Source of the DNA: Coix lacryma-jobi var. lacryma-jobi
Taxonomy: Eukaryota; Streptophyta; Magnoliopsida; Poales; Poaceae
Length of the DNA: 64,000 nt
Assembly: GCA_009763385.1 (NCBI GenBank)
Contig: CM019822.1
Span: 10,138,127-10,202,126, forward strand
Direction: 5' to 3'
Positions within the stretch are counted from its first letter, which is position 1. Every line of letters starts with the position of its first letter. The translations under genes were made by a program, and so were the position numbers. The notes under the pieces are model-generated. The model saw only the letters and a program-made list of their open reading frames with translations. It searched no databases and was not told the origin of the DNA. This document shows, piece after piece, positions 11,501 to 21,769 of the stretch.

Positions 11501-13030
11501 TTCAGGATAATATTGTAATGACAAAATGTTGTGTCACAGTGACATGCATTCAAATCTGACCAAACTAGCAAGGTTAAAAATTAATTAATATTGTAAATTT
11601 AGCCATTGCATCTAAATGGCTAGATAATGTCCCACAAACAAATAACTATTAGTCATCTACAAATCCTAGCGTGAGGTTAAACATTTCATTTCAGTTCATT
11701 TCTAAAAAGAAAACATACTGGAAGAAGGAAATAAAATTGCCAAAGTGAAATACTAAACTTAACTGTGTAGAAGAAACACATATATAGTAATATAGGAAAG
11801 ATATAGTAGAAAAAAACTAGTACACACAGACAGCATTATCTTCATTATGCAACAGAAAAATATCAGAAAATGTTCCATTTACATCGACAAGTGGGGGTTT
11901 ATAATCATAAGAAGTTGGTAGAAATCTTTCCGAAATACCAATAGCAAAGTCAACAAGTTGTGCAGCAACTGCCACAGCAGAGCCACTGCATGATCCACCA
12001 GGGACAAGTGAAGGAGAAACAGGGTTGGCTGGTGTTCCATTGTGCAAATTTTCTCCAGTGACACTGAAAAACATGATAAATGAATTTATGATAAGCATGC
12101 AAATAGTATAGGGGGTTTTCCAACAAAAATATTATTATTGATGTTTGTGCAAATAGCCATGTTATTGTTGAGGTTTAAGGTCTGACCACACAAGAATATG
12201 TAAAACTTAGAAGGGAATCACAATTACTCCAAAAGGCACTTTTAGACGCACCATTCAATGCGAAAACTGTATTGTTGTAATGTTTTCTATGTCCAAGCAA
12301 TGTAGGTCATTTGGTTGCGTGAAAAAAAAAAGAATTGCAGAGAGATATTTCATATTCACGATGTTATATTTAACCACTTTGACCTTTCCTATTACATCTA
12401 TTATGCATCATTAAGCTTACATCTTGGAGCTGTCTAAAATCAAGTGAGTACCGATGATGCCAATAATTCACCAGAGTAACTGCCATTTCAAATGAAATCA
12501 AGTCGAAGCAACAAAAGATACAAACCCAAAGCCGAGTTCATCCATGATTGTCCTTCCAACGCAGGTAGCCCCCTGCTTCCGTAGCATTGTGACAGCCACT
12601 GCTGTGTTCCTCGCCGCCTCATGAGTGCTCTTCCAGTCTGGGTTCCCAAACCCGGCTACATAGCCCTCGATCTCGAAGCTAAAACACGGCAAATACATGG
12701 ATGGCAACTCAGGATCGCACAGGACAGACAAGCAGAGCAGGAAGCTTCCAGGACTCACTTGTCACTAGCAGCGAAGGTCAGACCCGAGAGAAGGTGGCGA
12801 GCGGTGGGAGGCGGCGGCTGCGGCGGAGGGTGAAGCTCAAAACGGTCGCAGAAGGATCCAGCATCGGGTGGCGTGCCGGACATGCCCCGCAGCCACCGCC
12901 GGCGGCGCCGCGCGACCTCCGCCAGGACGATGACGCCCGCGACGGCGATGCCCGCGACAATCCAGACGCGGGGATTGGAACCGATCGTGCCGCCGCCTCC
13001 AGCGCCGCCCGATTGCGACGAGGCGGCCAT
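5514..13030 (-). CDS. OM64: Outer envelope protein 64, mitochondrial type (OM64/Toc64 family); two apparent one-base frameshifts
   Basis: Thirteen exons (high to low): 13030-12759, 12678-12526, 12063-11939, 11201-11077, 10575-10393, 10301-10145, 9513-9345, 7737-7601, 7509-7312, 6570-6443, 6358-6307, 6078-6009, 5596-5514. If two missing bases are allowed the product is about 617 residues, near the 603 of Arabidopsis OM64. Residues about 22-37 form the N-terminal membrane anchor (SNPRVWIVAGIAVAG). An amidase fold follows, with GGSCSGSAVAVAAQLVDFAIG. Three TPR repeats end the protein (ATYYCNRAAAYLELG, VKAYLRRGYA, DFRHALALEPQNKTAL); in this family they bind Hsp70/Hsp90-delivered precursors at the mitochondrial surface. 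The amidase serine region reads TDTIGDVRIPA where active amidases have GGS, and the usual lysine is absent, so it should be catalytically dead. Exon 4 (125 nt) and exon 8 (137 nt) each appear one base short for phase. Either the gene is inactive or the sequence has indel errors. Confidence 0.88.
6137..6240. repeat. 52-bp tandem duplication in OM64 intron
   Basis: GGTAACCATAGCAGAATCAT at 6137 begins a 52-bp unit repeated directly at 6189, with two substitutions between the copies. It lies between exons 12 and 11 and leaves their splice sites intact. Confidence 0.9.
7738..9344. other. Large OM64 intron 7 with GC-rich insert-like block
   Basis: This 1.6-kb intron separates exons 8 and 7. Around 8040-8720 the base composition turns GC-rich and resembles decayed coding or transposon sequence, but no family was recognised. 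A 41-bp perfect tandem duplication lies at 9084-9165. Confidence 0.5.
9084..9165. repeat. 41-bp perfect tandem duplication in OM64 intron 7
   Basis: The unit starting GTATGCCAATAGTCTACTGT at 9084 recurs without change at 9125. Identity suggests a recent event. Confidence 0.9.
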
Positions 13031-13471
13031 GGGGGCCACGGAGGTGTACGGAAGCTAGGGTTTAAGGAGGGGTTTTGGAGAGAGGGGCAGAGGACTCGAC
13101 TGCTCGAGAAGCAGCCGCGGCCCGCGGGGGACAACGGAGTGGGGAAGAAGAAAGAAAAGTAGCAGGACAGATGCTTTGGGGCGATGGGCTGGCTCTGCGA
13201 TTCCACTTCAATTGCTTCTTTTGATTTTTGCGCGTTTCTTGCGGGCGATGTTCATTGATGTGTGGCCCACTCACTGCCAGTGCCTTGGAGGCTTTGGTTT
13301 CCTTGGGACGGAGGCAGTATTTTGACTTGTTTCACAAGTCGAGGGAGAGGTGGGGGAGACGGTTAACGTGCGGTTTGTTCCGGACCGGTGGACTTGTCTT
13401 GGGCTGGGTTTGATTTTCAGGCCCAGCAATATACGAACAAAGAACGAATGATGGGCTGAAGGTAAAATATA
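13031..13471. other. Upstream region of OM64
   Basis: The OM64 ATG at 13030 is in a GC-rich block that continues to about 13140. Beyond it the sequence is plain. No firm TATA box was recognised. The region ends at the 9-bp target duplication of the foldback MITE, so the transposon inserted about 440 bp from the start codon. Confidence 0.4.
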
Positions 13472-14489
13472 GGAAAAAGTCTACTTTTCCTCCCTCAACT
13501 TTTGCGAAAGTCCAATTTTCCTCCTTCAACTCTAAAACAAAACAAAACACCTCTCTCAACTTTTGAAACAATACAACTTGCCCCCCTGAGCGGTTTTGAA
13601 CGGTGGTTTTGCTATAGTAACAGTGGTTTTGTCTTTTTCTTTTTTTATTTATTTCTGTTGAATCTTAAAAAATTATAGTAAATCATACAAAAATCATAAA
13701 ATGAAAAATCTAATTTGTTGAACTCTGCATGAGTAGATCTACACAGCTATCATATAATATGATATGCTTTAGTACAAAGTTTTTATTGTAGCTTTAGATT
13801 TATGCTTTTTTGTAAATAAAATAAATTTATAATTAAGTATATGATCCAATGAGAATAAAATTTTTACTACAGTTCAAAAATACAATAATTAGCCCACCAT
13901 AAAAATTTCACCATAATTGGACTATAGAAACTACAACGATTAATTATTTGATTAATCCCATACAATTATATGCTTTCTGTAATTAATTAGAATAATTCAT
14001 AGCTGTAGTTTATATAGTCTAATTGTAGTGGAATTTTTATGGTAGGATAATTATTGTTATCTTAAATTGTAATAAAAATTCATACTCATTGGATCATGTA
14101 TACATAGTTATAAATTTATTTAATTACAGAAAAAGCATTTATCTAAAACTACAATAAAACATTGTACTAAAGTGTAGTATATCATATGTTCATTGTGTAG
14201 ATCTACTCATGTAGAGTCCAACAAAATTGGATTTCTATTTTATATTTTCCTATGATTTACTATGATTTTCAAAGATTTAGCGGAAATAAATAATAAAAAA
14301 AAGACAAAACTACTGTTATTGTTGCCAAACCGCGGTTACTGTAGCAAACCCACTGTTCAAAACCACCCAGGGAGGTAAGTTGCATTGTTTCAAAAGTTAA
14401 GGGAGACGTTTTGTCTGGTTTTAGAGTTCAGGGAAAAAATCAGACTTTCACAAAAACAAAAATTGAGGGAGGAAAAGTAAAATTTTTCC
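13472..14489. mobile_element. Complete foldback MITE, Mutator-like, 9-bp target duplication
   Basis: The element starts GGAAAAAGTCTACTTTTCC and ends GGAAAAGTAAAATTTTTCC. It is flanked by perfect 9-bp duplications TAAAATATA at 13463-13471 and 14490-14498, the size made by Mutator-family transposases. The 1018-bp body is a long imperfect palindrome: left arm around 13730-13800, mirrored around 14150-14235. It encodes nothing. Copies at 1-793 and 909-1143 belong to the same family, so the family has inserted repeatedly in this neighbourhood. Confidence 0.85.
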
Positions 14490-14498
14490 TAAAATATA

Positions 14499-14984
14499 TG
14501 TATCGATCGCTCTCCGCGCGGAAGTCGCGGGCTGGACAATCTCTCTCTCCCTCCCACGCGGCCACGCACCCGTGCTCGAGTCTGCAGCCGCGCGCGGCGC
14601 GTCACATCTGTGCCTACACCGGCTCCAACTCTAGCGAACCTCTCTAATTCTCTATGGGGCTTAGAGCATGGTCAATAAGTTTTGGCTTATAGCCAAATCA
14701 TCAATACACGAGTTCAGAGCCTAACACATACAACTAGTCTCTTTCCATATTTTAAATAACATATTTTATTAAATAGACAAGCATAGAAAGGGAAGAATAT
14801 GCCCAACATGCAAGAAGAAAAGGCGCCTTAGCATGCGTGTCGACGAAAGGAGCATCAAGCTTAACTTTCTCTCTCCTATGAACGTGGTCGGCGTAACATC
14901 CGTTATTGTACCTACCGTCTCCGTGAGGGGGGAAGAAAAAAAACTATCGTCGCGGTGATAGACAAAGAGGGTGAGGAGGAGACG
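14499..14984. other. Intergenic sequence left of the Gypsy insertion
   Basis: No gene seen. A GC-rich part at about 14510-14640 is followed by plain sequence up to the AGACG target site at 14980-14984. It was originally continuous with sequence starting at 40635. Confidence 0.4.
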
Positions 14985-15029
14985 TGTCGGGGGAACGCCA
15001 AAGGGGTACCCCAATCAATGCAAAACGAA

Positions 15030-15365
15030 TAAGGGACTCGCCGAGCCCTCCAAGCCAGGCCTCGGGCGACGGTCGTTCTCCGTCTCGCCCGAGCCCTCCA
15101 AGCCAGGCCTCGGGCGGGCGCTCGTCTTCCGTCTCGCCCGAGCCCTCCGCGTCAGGCCTCGGGCGAACGCTCGTTCTCCGCCTCGCCCGAGCCTCCAAGC
15201 CAGGCCTCGGGCGAACGTCCGTTCTCCGCCTCGCCCGAGCCCTCCAAGCCAGGCCTCGGGCGAACGTCGTTCTCCGTCTCGCCCGAGCCCTCCGCGCCAA
15301 GCTCGGGCGAACGCTCGTCTTCCGTCTCGCCCGAGCCCTCCAAGCCAGGCCTCGGGCGGGCGCTC
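15030..15365. repeat. Array of about 47-bp GC-rich repeats in the LTR
   Basis: About seven units share the order CGCCCGAGCCCTCCAAGCCA, GGCCTCGGGCG, then CGTTCTCCGTCT. GCCTCGGGCG pairs with CGCCCGAG, giving each unit hairpin potential. The same array lies in the 3' LTR at 39325-39660, and two degenerate units occur at 38815-38930, before the 3' LTR. Confidence 0.85.
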
Positions 15366-16034
15366 TCTACACCTCGAGACCCCACGCGGGGACCTCGAGC
15401 CTCTCTGGCACAGCGGCCTATCCCTCGAGACGCGTGCCTCCCTCGAACGGTGCAGACATCGGATGTCAGCCCCATACCGCGCATTTAATACATCCACCTA
15501 CTCCAGTCACATCCTCTGCAGCCCGACGTGTACCACAGTAACCAGGGCAAAGTCAAGTCTCGTTTTCACCACAAGCATGGGCAAAAAGGCACCAGCACAG
15601 CACTGTTCGACCATACCTTGCACTGTGGCACGTCCCGGTCACATCTCGAGACCCGGATTTCCGCTGTACGACCAGGCTCCCTGGAACTCGCCCATACCTG
15701 CGGGGACTCGAGCCCCCGCAGGCGCCATCTCGAGGCCGGCTCCGCGCCCTTCGAGCCCTAACTACTTTCACGCTATTGGAAGACAGGTACCCCAAGACCC
15801 GGAGGGACCCCGCCGTGTCCTGGACGTGCCGGAATGGTGCTGTACGGCTTCTACATCGTCACACCGCCACGTCCGCGCCCGGGATGGAGGCCACGCCCCA
15901 AGGACGCCTCAACAGCAACGACCACATCGGCTCCAGTGGCCCCGACAAGACAGGGTTCCTACCCTTCTCCGTATTGGGCACCGTACGCCCCGACACCTGT
16001 AATACCCTTGTGTAACCCTGGCCTCCCCTTGCTC

Positions 16035-16041
16035 TATAAAA
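16035..16041 (+). promoter_or_regulatory. TATA box of the Gypsy 5' LTR
   Basis: TATAAAA in the context CTCTATAAAAGGGGACACC. It is conserved in the 3' LTR. It should set the start of the sense genomic RNA about 30 bases downstream. Confidence 0.7.
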
Positions 16042-16327
16042 GGGGACACCAGGGCCCTCATTCCAGGAGGACGAATAGAACTTCGAGAAACAACACACGA
16101 GTCCACGCACATACACGAGTCCGGACTCCGGTCCACGCTCACTGAGCTTGTATTCGCCCTGTACAAGCACTTAGGTGCAAGTAATACAAGAACATCCCCC
16201 GCTGGACGTAGGGCCTTCTTTGCCCGAACCAGGATAAATTGTGTCCTCTTGCATCACCATCAGGAAGAGAAGCACGCGATCATATTACTCGTTGGTGTGA
16301 TACCCCCGGGTACGAAACACCGACAGT

Positions 16328-16345
16328 TGGCGCGCCAGGTAGGGG
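16328..16345 (+). other. Primer-binding site of the Gypsy element
   Basis: TGGCGCGCCAGGTAGGGG starts two bases after the LTR end at 16325. A tRNA 3' end (CCA) would pair with the leading TGG to prime minus-strand synthesis. The tRNA species was not assigned. Confidence 0.8.
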
Positions 16346-16383
16346 CCTTCGCGTGTCCGAGCCGATTTCTCGTTGATTCCTGG

Positions 16384-18651
16384 ATGGCTTCATCCCCTCT
16401 TCCGTTCTCGGCTGGTGCCATCGTCTGGTTCGGGAGCCTCGAGTTCCTGGCCACAGACAACAGCAACGAGCTGACTCTGCTCTCCACGGAGGGCCCGAGC
16501 GGAGGGCGTGTCACCACATCGCGAGCGGCGCCGTCGTCACCATCGTCGCCGGGCACAGGCGGTGCCCGCGGCAAACACCCACGCCCCGTAGCCGGTGCAG
16601 GGTCCCCCGGGGAAACCAGCCCGGCGCGCGGCCGGAGACCTCCAGGGCGCGCCCGCGCCCGCCCAGCGACTTCGCGTTCATCGTGCGCACGGACCAGGAG
16701 CCAGGCCAGAGGCCTCCGAGCCGTGCACTGTCGACGCCACCCAGCCTCCTCCCGCACGAGGTGTACCGCGCTCGACGTCGGCAGTTCCCGTTCGGCCTCG
16801 ACAGCTCCGCGGCAGCTCACGCCCGCCAGCTCAACGAGCGCAGTCGGGGCCGAGAGCCGCGGAGCAGGAGGAACGCCCGGGCGTGTTACTGCAGGCCATC
16901 GCCAACCTGGAGATTGTCCACCCCGCGCGCGTAGACCGCGGCCCCTCACGAGCCGTCGGGCCATCTCGTCAAGCCACCTTTGGGGAGTGGTACCGCGAGC
17001 TGCAGCCCCGGGCGAGCCGAGGCGGCGCGGCATCGCCAGCTCCAACTCCGATGAGTACGACTACCATGACCCTGACCTCTGGGACTCTACCAGGGAGTGT
17101 TTCCAGCTCGAGGGGTCGCGGACGAAGCGAGGACGACGGCGACGACGACACCAGGCCGGCGCTCAACCTCGAGGGGCCCGGAGACGTGGCTGCGGCGGGC
17201 GGGTCACGCGTTCAGGGGAGGAACGAACCCCGCACACGGCTGCTCCATCCCAGCACAGCGACGACCGAGCGGCGCAGCTCGCACAGCTGCGGGAGGCCAT
17301 CGCCAAGGCTGAGGAGGACCGACAACGTCTGCTGCAGCTCGAGAAAACCTTAGCACAAGAACCGGCCCAGCCTCGAGGCGCCGGCGTTCGTGGCCGAGCT
17401 CGAGAGGTCCACCGACAGATCCTTGAGGACGGGGCGCCAGCACGTCCCGAGGCGCGTTTCCCGCGAGCCGGGCAGAACGTGGTGGCGGCGGCGATGCTAC
17501 TTCGTGATCTGCCGCCGTCTCCAACCCTGACGCCAGGCGCAAGCTTGGGGAAATGAAGAACCTCCTCGAGACAGCCGTCGTGCAGCAGGCCGAGAGCTCG
17601 GCGTCACGACGGCGCGGAGCGGCCTCGGAAAAGCCGGCGGACACGCCCCGCAACGAGCACGAGGCATCGCCATCAGCCGAACGCCTCTCAGGCCAGGCCG
17701 GTCCGACCAGAAAGGCCAGCCGGGCCAGTCCGGAACGGATCGTCGACAACGCCCACCTCGAGACCCCAATGACGCCCGCAACGACATCAACCGCCGGCGC
17801 AAGGACAAGGGGGCCCAGGAGCGTGGCTATAGCGCCATCGAGGGGGGCGCTACGACAGTGACGAGGACCGGCAAGTCCTCGAGCCCCCGGGCCCCAGAGT
17901 CTTCAGCCGGGCCATCCGCAGCTCGACCCTCCCCGACCGCTTCCGACCTCCGACCAACATCGTGAAGTATGACGGGGAGGTCGAGCCCAAGCTCTGGCTC
18001 TCAGACTTCCGCCTAGGCTGCCAACTGGGTGGAGCGAAGAACGACGACCGTGTGATCATACGCCAGCTCCCACTTTACCTTTCGGACACCGCCCGCCGGT
18101 GGCTCGAGGGGCTCCCGCCGGATCGGATCGACGACTGGGCCGACCTAGTCAGGGTCTTCGACGGGAATTTCAAGGGGACTTGCGTGCGCCCAGGCAACCC
18201 CTGGGACCTACGGCGTTGCAGGCAGGCGGCGAACGAGCCCCTCCGCGATTTTGCTCGACGGTTCTCGAAGCAGCGTCTCGAGCTCCCCCACGTGCCTGAC
18301 GAGGACGTCATCTCAGCGTTCCTCGCGGGCACGACATGCCAAGAGCTAGTTCATGAGCTAGGACGCTACCGTCCCGGGACGGTCGAGGACCTGATGGATC
18401 GCGTCACCAGCTTTGCCTCGGGCGACGAAGCAGTGGGGGCCTTCTTTGGCCGTTCCACGGACAAAGGTAAGGCGGTGATCGCGCCGGAGGGCTCGAACAA
18501 GGGCAACGACGCAAGGAACGACAACAATGACGGCAACAAAGGAGAAAAAAACAAACGCAAGGGCCAGAAGGCGAAGCGTGGCGCCGATGACGACGACGAC
18601 AAAGAGGTGCTCGCAGGCGCCCTCGAGCTAAGAAGCCCGAGGCCCCCCTGA
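16384..18651 (+). pseudogene. gag region of the Gypsy element (frame broken)
   Basis: The likely start is the ATG at 16384 (MASSPLPFSAGAIVWFGS), soon after the primer-binding site. The frame then breaks several times in a GC-rich, low-complexity part. The conserved gag core is open at 17962-18651, with the pieces ARRWLEGLP and WADLVRVFDGNFKGT typical of plant retrotransposon gag, followed by a lysine/aspartate-rich tail. Gag forms the intracellular particle in which reverse transcription happens. Frame breaks as written prevent one continuous protein. Because indels dominate the differences here, it is unclear how many breaks are real. Confidence 0.75.
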
Positions 18652-18669
18652 CGGGGCGTTTTCGACCAG

Positions 18670-19400
18670 ATGCTCGAGGATCCCTGCACCTACCACAGGG
18701 GCCCCGTAAACCACAAGTTAAAAGACTGCCGACTGTTGAAAGGCTACTACTCCAAGCTCGGCGATAAAAAAGAAGACGCGCTCAAGGGCAAGGATAACAA
18801 TCGGCGCGGCGAAGGGGACGCGGATGGCAACTTCCCCCCGGTGCGCGACTGCTACATGATCTACGGGGGGCCGACCGTCGGGCTCTCAGCTCGAGAAAGA
18901 AAGAAGGAGCGCCGGGAGAATCTTTTCACTTGGCCACGACGCCCCCGGTACCTTGACTGGTCCGATGCGCCAATCACGTTCGACCGTGACGACCATCCGG
19001 ACCGTGTCATAAACCCGGGAGCGTACCCCCTCGTCGTCGACCCCGTCATAGTCGACGTTCGGTTCTCCAAGGTGTTGATGGATGGGGGCTCGAGCCTCAA
19101 CATCATATACCTCGAGACCCTCGACCTCCTGGGGATTCAGAGGGACAGCTCCGACCCAGCGTCGGGGGGTTCCACGGAGTAGTACCAGGAAAGAAGGCCA
19201 CCCCCTCGGGCGCATCGACCTGCCGGTTTGCTTCGGCACGCCGGCAAACTTCCGTCAGGAAACGCTCACCTTCGAGGTGGTCGGCTTCCAAGGGACCTAC
19301 CACGCCATCATCGGCCGGCCAGGCTACGCCAAGTTCATGGCGATTCCTAACTACACGTACTTGAAGCTCAAGATGCCGGGGCAAAAGGGGTCATCACCGT
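18670..19400 (+). pseudogene. Zinc-knuckle-like segment and aspartic protease region of the Gypsy element
   Basis: A C-x2-H-x5-H-x4-C arrangement (CTYHRGPVNHKLKDC) opens the segment. It is followed by the protease signature VLMDGGSSLNIIY near 19072-19110, in which the aspartate and the following GGS give the catalytic loop. GTYHAIIGRPGY further on fits the second half of the fold. The protein crosses at least one frame change near 19170-19200. It would cut the gag-pol polyprotein. Confidence 0.75.
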
Positions 19401-19682
19401 CGACACCTCCTACGAGCACGCATACCACTGCGACGTGGAGTGCGTCGAGCGGGGGGAGGCCAACGTCCACCTCGACTCGCTCGAGGCCTTGGCAGCTGGC
19501 CACCGAGGAGGCCCCAGAAGCAAAGCGTCACGCCGGCACCTTCGAGCCGGCTGAGCACACCAAGCAAATACCCGTCGACCCGACCTCGGCCAATGGCAAG
19601 ACGCTGACCATCAGTACCAGCCTCGAGCCAAATAGGAAGCAGTGCTCGTCGACTTTCTCCGCGCGAACATCGACATGTTTGC

Positions 19683-20720
19683 GTGGAACCCTCGGACATG
19701 CCGGGCATACCGAGGGAAGTCGCCGAGCACGCCTTGGAGATCCAGGCCGGGTCCAGACCGGTGAAGCAACGCCTGCGCCGCTTCGACGAGGAAAAGCGCA
19801 GGATCATCGGCGAGGAGGTGCACAAGCTTTTGGCGGCCGGATTCATCAAGGAGGTATTTCACCCAGAGTGGCTAGCTAACCCTGTACTAGTTAGGAAAAA
19901 GAATGGAAAAATGCGGATGTGTGTAGATTACACTGGTCTGAATAAAGCATGTCCAAAAGTTCCATTTCCTTTACCTAGAATTGACCAGATCGTCGATTCC
20001 ACTGCTGGGTGCGAAGTGCTTTCGTTCCTTGATGCGTATTCCGGCTACCACCAAATTAAGATGAGAAAGTCCGACGAACTCGCAACCTCTTTTATCACGC
20101 CATTTGGTATGTATTGCTATGTTACGATGCCCTTCGGCCTGCGAAACGCCGGGCAACGTACCAACGATGTATGCAGCACATCTTTGGCGAGCACATAGGC
20201 CGGACCGTCGAGGCCTACGTCGATGACATCGTGGTTAAAACCAAAAAGTCGGGAACCTCATCAGCGACCTCGAGACCACGTTCGAGTGCCTCCGGGCCAA
20301 GAATGTGAAGCTCAACCCCGAGAAGTGTGTCTTTGGTGTGCCTCGAGGCATGCTACTTGGCTACATGTCTCACAACGGGGGATCGAGGCAAACCCTGAAA
20401 AAATCTCAGCAGTCACGAGGATGGGCCCGATTCGTGACCTCAAGGGTGTGCAGAAAGTGACAGGCTGCCTAGCCGCTCTCAGCAGATTCATCTCGAGGCT
20501 AGGGGAAAAAGCGCTACCCCTCTACCGCCTGCTAAAAAAGACGGAACACTTTGCGTGGACCGCCGAAGCCGAGGAGGCCTTAACCAAGTTGAAGGGGTTG
20601 CTGACTTCCGCACCAATTCTCGTGCCGCCGCGACCAGCCAAGGTGGCGATTCCCCCGAGCCTCCTCCTCTATGTGGCCGCAACCGCTGCAACACTCAGGT
20701 GGTCAGCGCGGTCATAGCCG
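19683..20720 (+). pseudogene. Reverse transcriptase of the Gypsy element
   Basis: The frame contains the RT landmarks VRKKNGKMRMCVDYTGLNKA, FLDAYSGYHQIKM, TPFGMYCYVTMPFGLRNAG and the catalytic YVDD in AYVDDIVVKTKKS near 20212-20250. The frame is lost at 20151-20154, 20251-20253 and 20365-20368. At each place one G in a short G run (or a GG pair) would bring it back, so either the element decayed by very uniform deletions or the sequence under-calls G. The connection and early RNase H region continues to about 20720 (LPLYRLLKKTEHFAWTAEAE). Confidence 0.85.
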
Positions 20721-21390
20721 TCGAGAGGCACGAGGAGGGTCATGCATTGCCGGTCCAACGACCGGTGTACTTCACCAGTGAGGTACTCTCCGAGGCCAAG
20801 GTCCGGTATCGCATCATCCAAAAGCTGCTCTACGGCATCATCGTCACAAGGCGCAAGCTCCAACACTACTTCCTCGCTCATCCCGTACGGTGGTGTCGTC
20901 CTTCCCCCTCGGAGATGATCATCAACAATCGGGAGGCCACGGGGGCATCGCCAAGTGGTCCGCCGAACTAATGGGTGAGACCATCACCTATGCCCGCGAA
21001 AGGCCATCAAGTCGCAAGCGTTGGCGGACTTCGTTGCTGAATGGACCGACACTCAGCTCCCGCCGGCACAGATTCAAGCCGAGCTCTGGACCATGTACTT
21101 CGACGGATCCCTCACAAAGACGGGGGCTGGCGCAGGCCTGCTCTTCATCTCACCCCTCGGAGTCCACATGCGCTACCTGCTACGCTTGCACTTCCCCGCC
21201 TCCAACAACGTCGCCGAGTACGAGGCCCTCGTCAATGGGCCTGCGCATCGCCCCCTCGAGCTCGGGGTCCGACGCCTCGACGCCCGAGGAGACTCGCAGC
21301 TCGTCATCAACCAGGTTATGAAGGCTTCAAGCTGCATCGATCCCAAGATGGAGGCATACTGCGGGGAGGTGCGGCAAGCTGGAAGATAAG
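20721..21390 (+). pseudogene. RNase H region(s) of the Gypsy element
   Basis: The first part (PVYFTSEVLSEAKVRYR) is the standard RNase H piece of Gypsy RT. A second RNase-H-like segment at about 21060-21390 starts WTMYFDGSLTKTGAGAG and continues SNNVAEYEALVNG. That DGS...EYEAL pattern is the additional, archaeal-type RNase H known from Tat-clade elements and supports the clade call. Frames shift near 20700 and 21390. Confidence 0.7.
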
Positions 21391-21769
21391 TTTCACGGCC
21401 TCGAGCTCAACCACATAGCTCGAAAGTACAGAGGCCGCAGACGAGCTGGCAAGTTGGCGTCCACGCGGGCACGGTACAACCAGACGTCTTCTCGAGGGAC
21501 GTCTTCGAGCCATCCGTCGAAATCGACCCGGGGGCGGGCCCCTCGACGCCACCCCTCGAGCAAGACACGGGGCTCGACTCTCAACGCCACCCCTCGAGAA
21601 GGACCCCTCGACGTCCGCGGAGGCGATGCAGGTCGACGCACCCGCCTCTTCTTCATCACGGCTCCTCGACTAGCGGACGCCCTACCTCGACTACCTGACG
21701 CAGGCGAGCTACCAGAAGACAAGACGGAGGCCCGACGCATCGCTCGGAGGGTCAAGACCTACGTCATCT

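Larger units (their letters stand above)
14985..16325 (+). repeat. 5' LTR of the Gypsy element
   Basis: It begins TGTCGGGGGAACGCCAAAGG and ends AACACCGACA. A TATAAAA box at 16035-16041 stands before the likely R region, and a dense array of about 47-bp repeats fills 15030-15365. It matches the 3' LTR at 39281-40634 nearly throughout, with differences that are mostly 1-4-base indels. Confidence 0.92.

Noticed and set aside
14985..16325. Short regularly spaced repeats in the LTR considered as a CRISPR-like array
   Set aside because: Units abut as a GC-rich tandem repeat inside an LTR with no unique spacers, in a plant genome.
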